64,000 nt of DNA, taken from Scilla litardierei (taxonomy: Eukaryota; Streptophyta; Magnoliopsida; Asparagales; Asparagaceae). The notes below the pieces were generated by a model. That model did not search any database and was not told where the DNA came from. It saw only the letters and a list, made by a program, of their open reading frames with translations. The stretch lies in NCBI GenBank assembly GCA_030789695.1, contig CM061142.1:352445486-352509485 (forward strand), in the 5' to 3' direction. Positions 44,888-54,800 of the stretch are shown in pieces. How positions within the stretch are numbered: the stretch's first letter is position 1; each line of letters starts with the position of its first letter. Made by a program: the position numbers and the translations under genes.

Positions 44888-45185
44888 CCTAGGTTCGGGT
44901 CCAATCTCTTGCAAACCCTAGCCTAGGGAAGCTAGCATTAGGATCAACATCATCGTTCAATCGCGCCCCGAGCCCACTCTCGTGCAAACTCGGGCCACGA
45001 CCTAGGTTGGGATAGTTCCTACCTGTCCAATCTCTTGCAAACGGGTATCGGCACGGAATTGCAACCGGAAACCCTAGTATCGGTCCAATCTCTTGCAAAC
45101 CGATACTACGGAAATTCGATTCCACCCCAATTCGGATTTCTAGGGTTTCCTATCGAGTTGGGATCCAATCTCTTGCAAATCCCAA
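44888..45185 (-). repeat. Constant-loop hairpin array in ATH-2 5' LTR (R/U5)
   Basis: Five hairpins, each with a 16-nt loop: 44900-44915, 44973-44988, 45026-45041, 45084-45099, 45164-45179. Four loops are identical (TCCAATCTCTTGCAAA) and one is CCCACTCTCGTGCAAA. Stems differ completely but pair: CCTAGGTTCGGG with CCCTAGCCTAGG (10 of 12), CCCGAG/CTCGGG, TACCTG/CGGGTA, TAGTATCGG/CCGATACTA (9 bp) and TTGGGA/TCCCAA. They lie about 390-690 nt downstream of the TATA box, so they are transcribed. Confidence 0.78.
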
Positions 45186-45669
45186 TCAGTATGAATACCT
45201 AGCTATCCGTAGTAAATCGATCCCAATCTAACCCTAATAGCAATTCTAGCAATATTTTCACCAATTCATTACAAATCTGAAATTGGGCTCGTAGGGTTCA
45301 TCCACACGCCCCAAGGCGTGTAGACTACTCACAATTCATAGCACAAATACAAAAATAATCAATGAGAATCACAAGAGAATTCATCACAATATTGAGATAA
45401 GCAATAGAAATAGTATTTTTAGAGGGGAGAGACACAAACCAATGGAGTTCTTCCAATAATCCAACAAAAATCCACTTTTGTCTCCTCTCCAATCACAAGA
45501 ATAAAAGCTAAAAAGTTAATCTAAAAAGCTGCAAAAATTCAAGAGAAAAGGCTCTCTAACCTAGGGTAAAAAGAGGGGTTAAATACCCCCCAAAATCGTC
45601 CAAAAAACTGTGACCAAAATGCCCCTGCGCAGCTTGAAATCTGAAATTTTCGCTACAGGCAGCGCGTCG

Positions 45670-46055
45670 CACTCGGCCGAGTGACAAAAGTCGCTCGGCC
45701 GAGTGAGAAACCCTGTAAATTTCCAGTAAGTCTGGGTCTTCGGGGGTCTTCACTTCGGGAGTCTTTCGGTCGAGTGAGTTGTCGTCACTCGGCCGATGGC
45801 TTCTTAGTACTCGGGCGGTCGGCATTTGTCACTCAGCCGAGTGGGTCTTCTGAAGCTCAGGCAGACGAAAAACAGTAAGTTGGCGATTTTTGACATGCGT
45901 CGTCTGAGTGCCACTCAGGCGGACGGGGTCTCGTCACTCGGCCGATGTGGCTTCCGTCGCTCGGCCGAATGCACACATAAAACGTGTCCGATCCGGTCGG
46001 CCGAGCGGTGTCTCGCTGGTCGGCCGAGTGACTCCTTCACTCGGCCGAGTGAGAC
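45670..46055 (-). promoter_or_regulatory. Palindrome cluster and TATA-like box in ATH-2 5' LTR
   Basis: About ten copies of CACTCGGCCGAGTG and close variants, including perfect copies at 45670-45683 and 46038-46051. The TATA-like GTATTTAACC is at 45577-45586. Inferred U3 enhancer. Confidence 0.7.
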
Positions 46056-46346
46056 ACCAAAAATGCCCAAACAGCTTGTTTTGGCCTCCTCGTCGCTCCT
46101 GCGACGTTCTTTCTTCTTCATCTCCTCTCCAATGGCAAAATACCCCTCGGGGAGGTTGTCGGTGACACTCTGGAGTAGGCGTATCTCGAGATCACTCCAA
46201 ATCGCTCCAAATCACCTGAAATGCGACAAAAACAACAAATCGTGAAAAGCATCGCAATATCGTCGATATATCGTGAAAAACATGATTTGAGTGATCTAAA
46301 TGGCATGCAAACATGCGGGAAAAAAGTGTAAAATAAGGAGTGATCA

Positions 46347-46873
46347 GTCCTTCCCTGAACGCGACGGCCGTCAAGAAGTCTCTTGCGGCGCTCCGTCACG
46401 TTAAGAGGACGACACCTTCAGCGTCTGCCTCTGCCTCTGCCTCAGCTGCTCCCTCTACCACTCTTGCAGATGTCGTTCATTCGATCCGTCGTTTGGAGTC
46501 TCGTCAGGCTCATTCTGAGGAGATTCTCTGCCGTATCGCTCGACACCTTGATATTGAGGTCCCTCCGTCTTTCTCTGACGAGGATGAGTTGGATGAGGAG
46601 GACATTGAGGAGCTTTGTCGTATTTCCACTCGTGCCCCCGAGGGCACTTCTGGTGCTGCTGCTGCTGCTTCGTCTGCTGGTGCCCCCGAGAGCACACCTG
46701 TTGCCACCGCTCCTGCGGTGGATGCTCCGACTGGTGCTCCCGAGGCCACTACTGTTGCTGCTCCAGAGATTGCCACTTCTGTCGTCGCTCCCGCTAACAT
46801 TCCAGATGTTCCTGTGACCACCACTTCTCCTGTAGAGCCTTCTACTGCTGCAGATCCTGCCGCTTCCTCTTGA
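46347..46873 (+). pseudogene. SIRE-2 extra ORF, C-terminal part
   Basis: Continues the frame broken at 26873 once the ATH-2 insertion and one TSD copy are discounted. It begins basic (AVKKSLAALRHVKR). A short amphipathic/coiled-coil-like segment follows (VVHSIRRLESRQAHSEEILCRIARHL), then a strongly acidic patch (DEDELDEEDIEEL) and a long Ala/Pro/Thr/Val-rich tail ending at a TGA (46871-46873). A basic N-terminus, a folded domain and an acidic patch resemble a nuclear regulator more than an envelope; this is inference. Confidence 0.7.
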
Positions 46874-47845
46874 GCTTCCGTGAGGACTCTCCGATGCTCC
46901 TTGGATGATACATCTAATGTGAGAGTGTTTGGTTAGGATAGTGTGGGTGGCTATGATTTTTGGATCATTTTGATGATGTATTTTGATGTACTTTGATGAT
47001 GTTGTATGTTATGTGACACTCGGATATCTGTTTGATATGATGATGTATTTTATGCCACGATCGGTGGATCGATGTTTTGTATGTCAGTGATGTTTATTTT
47101 TGATGTACTCTGGTTCATATTTTTTATATATATACATCGACGTTGACATTTCATTCTATTGTGCACAATTTATAATTTCTTTTATGTCTCTGATGTTTGA
47201 TTTCGTCGCTCGACGATATTAACTTGGTTTAATAGAAATTTCTTCTATGGAAACATAGAATTGTTTTCCATGCACTAAATTAACCAAGAATGTTGATATT
47301 GGAGAGTATATTCCATAACTCAATCTGTAAAAATGATTTGAGTTTTGATGAGTTCGTTTTACGATTTTCGACCATGGTTTCATTGACACGCCTTGATTTT
47401 ATTCGTATTTTTTTCTTCGGTGTCACTTGATCCGTCGTCGTATTCTACGACTCCCGTGCTTTTATTTGAGGCCATTGTTGTTTTCGTTGTTCTCCTCCCG
47501 CTCTTTTTGCTTATGTCAAAGGGGGAGAGATATAATAATAACGATGTGTTAAATGATACTTTAAAGCAGTATTCCAAGAATCTAACTTGATATGTTAGAT
47601 TCAGGGGGAGTTAAGATATATAAATGGATTTTCAAATCCGATATTTCAATAACCTACATTTGGTATTCGATATTTCAATAATCGATTTTCATTTTATATA
47701 CTTCACTCGTCTGCTTGATGCGTATTATTATTGTTTAAATTGGAATTAACGTGTCATCAATGCAGGGGGAGTAAGTAAATTTCATTTGAATTATTATTTT
47801 TGATTATTATTTATGTTGGTTTGTCATCACCAAAAAGGGGGAGAA
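46874..47845 (+). other. SIRE-2 3' untranslated region with multiple polypurine tracts
   Basis: AT-rich, no convincing gene. A small open frame at 47393-47590 has a hydrophobic stretch but is probably chance. Four GGGGGAG-type purine tracts occur at about 47517-47530, 47602-47612, 47763-47773 and 47832-47845; the last abuts the LTR and is the functional PPT. Multiple PPTs are an established Sirevirus trait. Confidence 0.7.
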
Positions 47846-49719
47846 TGTTGGATATTGGACTCCCCGGATTTGGTTTTGGATGATGAACAAACATAAATAT
47901 ATCGTGAACTAACACTTTGTGAGCGCAGTTATGGAGATCGTCGCCAAATTCATATGAATATCAATTACGACGTCTCAAGACTTCTCAAAGCACGTGATCG
48001 TATGCCTAAAGCTTCGTTGAAGCTTATGGACCAATTTAGAAGTCATAAAGATTCGATTGAAGCTATTAAAGACGGTATCATCAAGTTTTATTTATAGTCT
48101 TTAAGCTTCTTTCGTAGAATGTTAAGCCTTGAGTAGGTCCTACGGTTTAAATCTTCATGACGCTCATATCTTAGCTCTATGATCTTAGTAGAAGTCCATA
48201 CAATCTTTCCCGAAGCTTCGCGCTTCGATTCGCGACTTCTTGTGCATGTTAGTTGGTTCAAGAAGAAGAACTGACCGACTAGATGGTGATCTAGTCGGTC
48301 GGCAAAGCTTCTTGGACCGACTAGTTTTTGTCAGTCATTTCCAAGCTCTTTACTGTTTACAGTTAGTCGGTCTAAGTTGACTCACCGACCGACTAGTTTG
48401 TGAACTAGTCGGTCAGTGATGCTTCTGTGACCGACTAGTTGAGCTTTCCCTGTACATGCACATTTGAGCCTAAGCTACTGTTTATCATTAGTCGGTCTAT
48501 GCTCATTTGGTGACCGACTAGTTGATGAACTAGTCGGTCAACTTTCCTTCTTGGACCGACTAGTTTAGCTTTACTGTTCATGCCATTTTTCACCTAACTT
48601 ACTGTTTATCGTTAGTCGGTCTATGCTCATTTGACGACCGACTAGTTGGTGAATTAGTCGGTCAACATTTGTTCTTGGACCGACTAAGTCAATTCGTGCT
48701 CAGACTTCAGTTTTATCTGTTAGTCGGTCTCAGTTGAGTAACCGACCGACTAGTTGTGAAACTAGTCGGTCAGCTACTCTTCTTGGACCGACTAGTTCCT
48801 TTTGTCTGTGCTTCAATCTTTTGGTTGTTCCTCTTTTAGTCGGTATACGTTAATTGACCGACCGACTAGTTGATGAACTAGTCGGTCGGTGGTTGTTCTT
48901 TTACCGACTAGTTGGGTTCAGAAAAGAGCCGTTGGAGCATTAATTGAAACGTTTTTCTTTCTCTCTCTCCTCTATCCTATAAATACTTGATGGGCTGCAT
49001 TCATTGCAGTCAAGGCTGATATTATTGCAAGTTTAGAGATCAAGAGAAATCATTCCAAGCTCATTCAAAGCTCTTTCATTCTATTCAATAATCTCTCCTC
49101 ACTCTTACTTCCAAAGAGAGATTCATTGAGTGTGAAGCCTTCCAAGCCAAGTGCTTGATTCTAGGTCACCAACATCCCCATAGCTCTCCACCGCTGATCT
49201 ACATCTTGGAGTTAGGGTTTGGTGCCACCTCTTCTTCCTCAAAATCATCTTTGCCCTAATTCGTAAGCATTACTCAAGGCATAGGTATTTTGTCGGTAAG
49301 AAGTTTCTTATTTCATTTCAATTTCATATTGTAAGTTTCACTCTCGGTTGTGAGAGTGTGATTGTGATCCCGGGTTGTGGGAGTCACAAATTACTTTGTG
49401 TATGATTTGACTTGTGAAGGTTTTTCACAAGTATTTCATAGTGGAAATCTTGAGTTAGGATTTCTAACTCAAGTATCCGGAGGGGATCCGGGTGGTTGGG
49501 ACGTAGGATCACCGGGAACAAGTCGGGGAGACTTGGATGGATCCGAACCCAGTAATATCTATTGTTAGCATTGTTAATTTTGTTGTTGTCTTCAATTTAA
49601 GCTTCCGCAAATTGTTTTGGTAGTTGTTTGCACGATAATTAGGAATTATACTCCTTGTTATTTTTAAAGTACTATTCCCCCCCCTCTAGTACTTGTGCAG
49701 TAGCTTGTAGGGCATTACA
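47846..49719 (+). repeat. SIRE-2 3' LTR
   Basis: 1874 bp, TGTTGG...ATTACA, with the same six-unit palindrome cassette (about 48270-48910) and a TATA box TATAAATA at 48978-48985. It differs from 14277-16151 by scattered substitutions and indels, and its flank is ATH-1 gag. Inference: it is not the original partner of the 5' LTR. Confidence 0.9.
48270..48912 (+). promoter_or_regulatory. Palindrome cassette in SIRE-2 3' LTR
   Basis: Six units with inner hairpins GACCGACTAGTT/AACTAGTCGGTC and outer AGTCGGTC/GACCGACTA pairs, ending about 65 bp before the TATA box, as in 14700-15345. Confidence 0.75.
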
Positions 49720-49910
49720 AGCATGTCCCGGATGGAGATAAGCCTAGTGGTCTGCTGCAATCACTCATTACTAGTTTCCTCCGCCATTTGGTTCTCCTCT
49801 AGAATTGATCTCTTTTCTTCTCTCAGTTTCCTTGCCGTGTGCTCGATCTCAGGATCAAATAGTATGTCTTCTTCGGATGCCTTCAACCTCGTGTTCATGC
49901 ACAGAATAAG
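49720..49910 (-). pseudogene. ATH-1 gag N-terminus (cut by SIRE-2)
   Basis: The minus strand from about 49899 reads MNTRLKASEEDILFDPEIEH and continues to SIRDML at the SIRE-2 boundary, with one stop. It aligns with the first ~55 residues of ATH-2 Gag (DPEAILFDPEIE, IISIRDRL). The next ~265 Gag codons expected from ATH-2 are absent from the window; gag resumes only at 7764. Confidence 0.75.
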
Positions 49911-50011
49911 AGAAACTAGAAAGATTCGTTAGCGTAATAAAGGAATAAAATAAAATAAAGATGAAATAAAGAAAGAAAAATAGCTAAGTAAAGAAAAATA
50001 AAATATCGTCG

Positions 50012-50031
50012 CCTTCTCGGCAACGGCGCCA
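50012..50031 (-). other. ATH-1 primer binding site
   Basis: Minus strand TGGCGCCGTTGCCGAGAAGG, next to the end of the 5' LTR; Athila type with two or three changes from ATH-2. Confidence 0.75.
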
Positions 50032-50393
50032 AAAACTTGGTCGCTCCCGAATATACACCCAGAAAACAATGTAGCTTTACCGCAATTGCACGGTTAAGTG
50101 GCAAGTGAGTATCGAATCACAGGGAGGACGAATGACGGTACTATATTTCAATTACTAAGCTATTGGGTGGAAAAATCGTTTTAGAATGGATGGTGTAACG
50201 ATCGTTAGAGTATTAATGCAAATTCAATTTAATAAGGTCGTCTAGGGCTATGGAATCCCCACTATGGATTTTCAAGTTATGAAAGTGAGTTATGAACAAC
50301 CATGCAATCAAACTTGGTTAAAGGTGAACTTACCGCAACTCTATGGAGAACCGACTCATGTTGTACGCTTTTGTATATCTATTGCAATCAAAA

Positions 50394-50684
50394 TTAGAGC
50401 CTCGCTGTCGCACAAGCCTAACTCAAACCACTAGCATTAAGATCGACAATTATGTCCAATCCCAACTCAAAGCTCGCTGTCGCGCAACTTGAGTTCAGAT
50501 CTACATCGTGATAGTACGTACTCGTTCACTGTCGTGCAACGAGTATGAGTATAAGAGAACAATAAAAATGCTAGCTTTGGTCGATGTTGCACACCAAATC
50601 TAGGAAATTTCGATTGTAATCCTAAATCGAATATCTAGTGCTTTCCTTGGATCAAGATCCTCTGTCGAGCTCATGAGATCCAAG
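50394..50684 (-). repeat. Constant-loop hairpin array in ATH-1 5' LTR (R/U5)
   Basis: Five inverted repeats with different stems. 50394-50421: TTAG(A)GC/GCCTAA. 50464-50495: AACTCAA/TTGAGTT. 50519-50545: TACTCG/CGAGTA. 50576-50598: TTTGGT/ACCAAA. 50646-50684: CTTGGATC/GATCCAAG. The first three loops share the core CTCGCTGTCGCGCAA or TTCACTGTCGTGCAA, clearly related to the ATH-2 variant loop CCCACTCTCGTGCAAA. The last two are degraded. Position relative to TATA (about 400-700 nt downstream) matches ATH-2. Confidence 0.72.
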
Positions 50685-51179
50685 ACAAATCCATATCTAT
50701 CCATAGTAAATTAATCAAGATCTAACCTTTCTAACAAGTCTAATATCATGGCAATTCAATAGATCTTACAATTCAAACATTAAATCCATAGGGTTCATCC
50801 CTTTGCCCTAGAGCAAAGGAACTACTCGCAAATCATATTAAAAATCGATAGAGATACAAGATCAACAATAGAATTCATCATGTAAGCAAGATTCAACAAG
50901 AGATATGGCATAAAAATCAAAATTTGCAAGAGATCAAGACAAACGAATGTCGCCACGAAGCTTCAAAATAGAAAAATAAGATCCAATGTTCAATCTCTCG
51001 CCAATACAAAAGCTTAACTGGAGCTAAAAACTCAAGAAAAATTATTCTAAGAAGTCTATCTGGTCTCCCTAGGGCTGAAGATAAAACTGGGCTTAAATAC
51101 ATGCCCAAAAGAACCAAAAAATACAGACCAAACTGCCCATGCGCCGCCAGAAACCCTAGTTTTCCGACTGGGCGTCTGC

Positions 51180-51482
51180 GCTACTCGGCCGAGTGGGAAT
51201 CTTACTCGTCCGTGTGAGAATTCTACTCGGCCAAGTATGACAATCTGTAGATCATCCCAAAAAATAGAGAAGTTGGCCTGGCTTTCTGCAAAATCTTGCC
51301 CTCCACTCGGGCGAGTGGAGTTCTTACTCGGCCGAGTGGAAGTCACCACTTGGCTGAGTACAATGTGGTACTCAAGCTGGCAGATGTCATCATGTCAGCT
51401 ATGCTCGACCAAGTAAGCTGCTTCACTCGGGCGAGTGAGCTGCTTCACTCGGGCGAGTGAGCTGCTTCACTCGGCCAAGTGG
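51180..51482 (-). promoter_or_regulatory. Palindrome cluster in ATH-1 5' LTR
   Basis: About ten ACTCGGCCGAGT-like copies, including a short tandem of cactcgggcgagtgagctgctt near 51424-51470. TATA-like box at 51092-51100. Confidence 0.65.
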
Positions 51483-51786
51483 CCTGTTTCAGAGCTCTTA
51501 TCTTCTCCTCCTCGCTTCCTCGTCGATTCCTTCGATGTTCTTCTTCTCCCACTCATCCTCCAGCGTCGTTACCTCTTCGATATGATCATGGGCAACGCTC
51601 CGGCATGCGTGCAAGACCTCTAGGCTCCAAATTGCTCCCGATTTCTCCATATCTCCTGAAATCAGACGAAAACAAGAAATAGTGAAAAGTGTCGAAATGT
51701 CGTCAAATAATCGCGAAAATCGCGATACGAGCAATCGAAATGGCATGCAAAAATGCAGAAATAAAGTGTAAAATATGAGCCTATCA

Positions 51787-51864
51787 ACCACCATTAAGGG
51801 ACAAGCTATGGCCAACTTTGTGGTAGAATATACCTATGATCATGGGTTCGTGCTTCAAAACCTT
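51787..51864 (+). pseudogene. Fragment of gypsy pol (RNase H region, Tat-like) at the ATH-1 insertion site
   Basis: A 26-codon open stretch beginning TTIKGQAMANFVVEYTYD, which resembles the IKGQALADF motif near the RNase H domain of Tat-lineage pol. It ends at a Tekay-like LTR terminus at 51865. Too short to be certain. Confidence 0.4.
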
Positions 51865-54800
51865 TGTCATGCCCCGCTTCCCATTCTGCATAAGAGCAAG
51901 GATGTGAGCAGGGCTATGGTGTGCTTAAGACAATGAGGGAGTACTTTTTTTCTTTTCCTTCCTCATTCACCTAAGCACACTAAGCGTCTATGGATGCTCA
52001 CAGGTTCTTACATGCATACATAAAATCAACACCGATAATCATTATTATTGCAATCCCAAATGTCTCAGAATGTATTACAATGAATGAAAATAGAGGGGGC
52101 CTTATAGACCATGCAACATTGGGTCTAAACATGTGGTAATATAAAGGACGGGACATGGAGCAACAACTTGAAACTGGTCTTCTAAAGAATCCTGCCACTA
52201 ACGGAATCATGCAGCACTGGATCAGGAGCTGTGAAACTACCCTTAGGACCTGACAGACATTGCATTATAAACATAAATACAGTGTCTGTCAGTAAGGGGC
52301 ACTCATGTAGGTTCCCAAGCATCAATTTCATTTAAACAATTATTAAAAGGAATCTAGTAGTGCAATAACATTGTCTACTAACAGGATATAACTCTAACAA
52401 CATGATATAAAGGAAAATTAATAATACTAACATGTGTATAGAAGTAACTATGCAACCATCTAGTCTATTATCAGAATATAAACATGATACATAAGAAAAT
52501 AAATAATTTCTAACACATACGCATATGTAAACAAATTATGAGCAAACCCAAGTCCAATGAAAATGGAAATCATGTGAACGCTTTAATATGTTAATAAACA
52601 TGACATGAAGGAACTAAAGTAACTATCATGGACAGTGGTAAACTAATCATGAACATTGGTAAACTAACTATGATCAATCAATGTCCAAATGGTCATAGCA
52701 ATCCTGCAGATAATTTTAACATATTCCAGCATCAAAAGATGTATTGTGTCAGTTCAATGCAATGGTCCTAGGCTAATGCTTAACTCATTTTCCGAGGGTA
52801 TGATGTCTAATTGTTGGCATAACCAGTGCCGCTCACCCAAGTATCCCCAACCCCGTCTCCATGTCTGAAGACAGTGAAATGATGAACCCCACCATATATC
52901 TAGAGGGGTATGAAATGATAAACCCCACCCATTAAAAGAATGTAGTGAAATGATAATTAATAACCAACCACTACCCCGTACCCACGTCTGAAGATGATGA
53001 AATGCATGATAACTGACGTCCCCTAGATTTGGCACTATGTGCAGTAAGATCAGGGATACCAGATTTAAATATTTGTAACCGCAAAGCGCACGATGTTGTA
53101 GTGTGGCTTGGGGGTCGAACTTAGGGAGGCGTGTGTTGTGCTTGTTTTCAAGAAGGAACCGGATCACCTGGGGGGTGAGCTAGCCCTATAACGAGGTGGG
53201 TTGTCACGAAATAGAATTACGAAGGATGTAAGATATAAAAGGGAACCTAGGACTTTGGTTTCCACCCTATCATGTGTCCTCTCTATTACGACCGACGGAT
53301 AAGAATGCGATCGGATTCTAGGGTTTAGTGGTGAGACGTTGCCTCTAGGAGTGATACCTAGCGTCCCATGGGCCCGATATTCCGGTCGATGCCCAGGATG
53401 ATACGCTAGGTCTACCTGGGTTCGGACGGTGGGCATTCCCATGTCCATTAACACCGACCGACTCTGGGAGCACTAAGCTCTCAACGATTACTCCCAACAT
53501 TTTATCCTGTCGTTCCCACGCGCTAGGATTCAATGTCTATGCTAGGGGTGTGAGCTGTGGCTAGGGGATCAAACGCCAGTTTTATTTCCCCTTGGCCCGA
53601 CGGTCAGTGGCTGTCTTTCTCCCGCCAATGACAATAAAACGCCCCGCGTAACCATCTAAATTCCCAAATCCTATCAAAATCCTAATCCTATAGTCGTTCT
53701 AGGGAGAACCCACGAAGGGGCTTCCACCAATGCCCTAGATCGGGGAACTACTCATGATTCATTGCAAAAATAGCTACACAACAGAATTTAACCATTGGAA
53801 TCAATCAAGCAATAAAAACACGGAGCAAATAGTATTAAGAACGAAATGTTAGAGTATCGAGACAATCAGAGAACTTACAAAACAAAATAAAATTGCAGCC
53901 GCCAAAATCCCAAAAAGACAGTCTGAAAAATGGGGATCCGTTTTTGGGAAAACCTAGGGCATATATATAGATAAGCGTCCACCCGATCGGTTGAAGCATC
54001 AACTGATCGGGTGAGACGGATGTCGACTTGGTCTTCAGCTTTGGAGATACATCACCCGGTCGCTGAACCGATCGGGTGATGTCGTCGGGTCGTGAGCTGG
54101 GAGAATTCTGCTACAGATGAACCGATCGGGTGAGATGTCACCCGATCGGTTGGAATTCAGCTCCAAAAGACATAGATCACTGTCATTTTTACCCGATCAC
54201 TGAACCAATCGGGTGAGCTCTTCTTCACTGCTTCTCCTGTCCGGGTTGGATACGCGTGCACGAACCGATCGGGTGGGTCTGTCCACCCGATCGGTTGAGG
54301 GCTGAAATATGGTATTCTTCGACGTTTGGCCCTCAGGATCGTGTGTGGCACCTCGCGTTGCTCTGGGGACTCATGATATCTGCTTAATATGTCCCCAATG
54401 CTGGCAATCTCCTGCAACGACACAAAAACACAAGGAAAGTGAGAAGATACAAATAACCACAAAAGACTAGATACAAAACAACGAAAAACAACGGAAAATC
54501 ACGAAGAAGACGTGCGTGAATATATAAAATATAAACGCACGTCAATAACCGCACCCTCATCTCTGGAGGGTGGTGAAATGATAAAGACATGGTTGCTCAT
54601 GCACCCTCGTGGCAATGAATTACCCCACCCCAAATGTCATGTGGCAATGAATTACCCCACCCCAAATGTCATGCGTGTCTTACTTCTTGTGACAATACAA
54701 ATCATGAGTTTTCAACATGATTCATCCTGCATTTTCCACGTATAACATATCTCAATTCTTATCATTGTGCAACATGTATCCATTTCTCATGCACAACATG

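Larger units (their letters stand above)
26874..46346 (-). mobile_element. ATH-2: complete non-autonomous Athila-type element with TSD GTCCT
   Basis: Inserted in the SIRE-2 extra ORF. The 5-bp TSD GTCCT flanks it at 26869-26873 and 46347-46351. 5' LTR at right (44464-46346), PBS 44438-44457, gag-protease (36756-34096), non-coding block, internal promoter, ORF2 (32776-30647), 3' non-coding region, PPT and 3' LTR at left (26874-28698). RT, RNase H and integrase are absent, as in ATH-1. Its two LTRs are very similar, so it is younger than ATH-1. TAT-C is nested in its 5' leader. Confidence 0.92.
44464..46346 (-). repeat. ATH-2 5' LTR
   Basis: 1883 bp from TGATCGCTCCGG to GAGTGATCA. Sense order: U3 with palindrome cluster (46055-45670), TATA-like box GTATTTAACC (45586-45577), then the hairpin array (45185-44888), conserved GTGCGCTTGCGGT block near 44570, LTR end and PBS. 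Confidence 0.93.
19684..49719 (+). mobile_element. SIRE-2: 3' part of a second Sirevirus-type copia element, interrupted by ATH-2
   Basis: Starts within gag (FNGTNYGYWK) directly after the SIRE-1 integrase, and continues through gag, protease, integrase, RT, RNase H, a palindrome cluster, an extra ORF, four polypurine tracts and a 3' LTR (47846-49719). ATH-2 occupies 26874-46346. The right flank AGCAT is ATH-1 gag and does not match the SIRE-1 left flank GGAAC. Inference: SIRE-2 was inserted independently in ATH-1 gag and lost its 5' end in the event that fused it to SIRE-1. Confidence 0.75.
1..51786 (-). mobile_element. ATH-1: outermost Athila-type Ty3/gypsy retrotransposon, non-autonomous, heavily nested
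   Basis: The outer host element of the nest. Bases 1-873 match 50894-51786, so both are the same end of one LTR family. The element reads on the minus strand: the 5' LTR is at right (50038-51786), followed by the PBS and gag start, and the 3' LTR is at left. Gag is split: its N-terminus lies at 49720-49910 and its C-terminal part at 7176-7764. The interval holds LARD-B and the SIRE elements. The protease is followed directly by the non-coding block and the extra ORF2. No reverse transcriptase, RNase H or integrase is visible, and ATH-2 lacks them in the same way, so the family is inferred to move with help from another element. The right 5-bp flank is ACCAC; the left TSD is outside the window. 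Confidence 0.85.
50038..51786 (-). repeat. ATH-1 5' LTR
   Basis: 1749 bp from TGGTCGCTCCCG to GAGCCTATCA. It has the same architecture as the ATH-2 LTR: palindromes (51480-51180), TATA-like TATTTAAG (51100-51092), hairpin array (50684-50394), U5 and PBS. The flank ACCAC follows. Confidence 0.87.

Noticed and set aside
47393..47590. Small ORF with a hydrophobic stretch in the SIRE-2 3' region
   Set aside because: Length is compatible with chance in T-rich DNA and it ends in a polypurine tract; no evidence of conservation in the window.
14277..49719. A single giant copia element with paired LTRs and internal duplication
   Set aside because: Flanks of the two LTRs do not match as a TSD and belong to different host elements, and host sequence expected between them is missing; two elements joined by deletion fits better.
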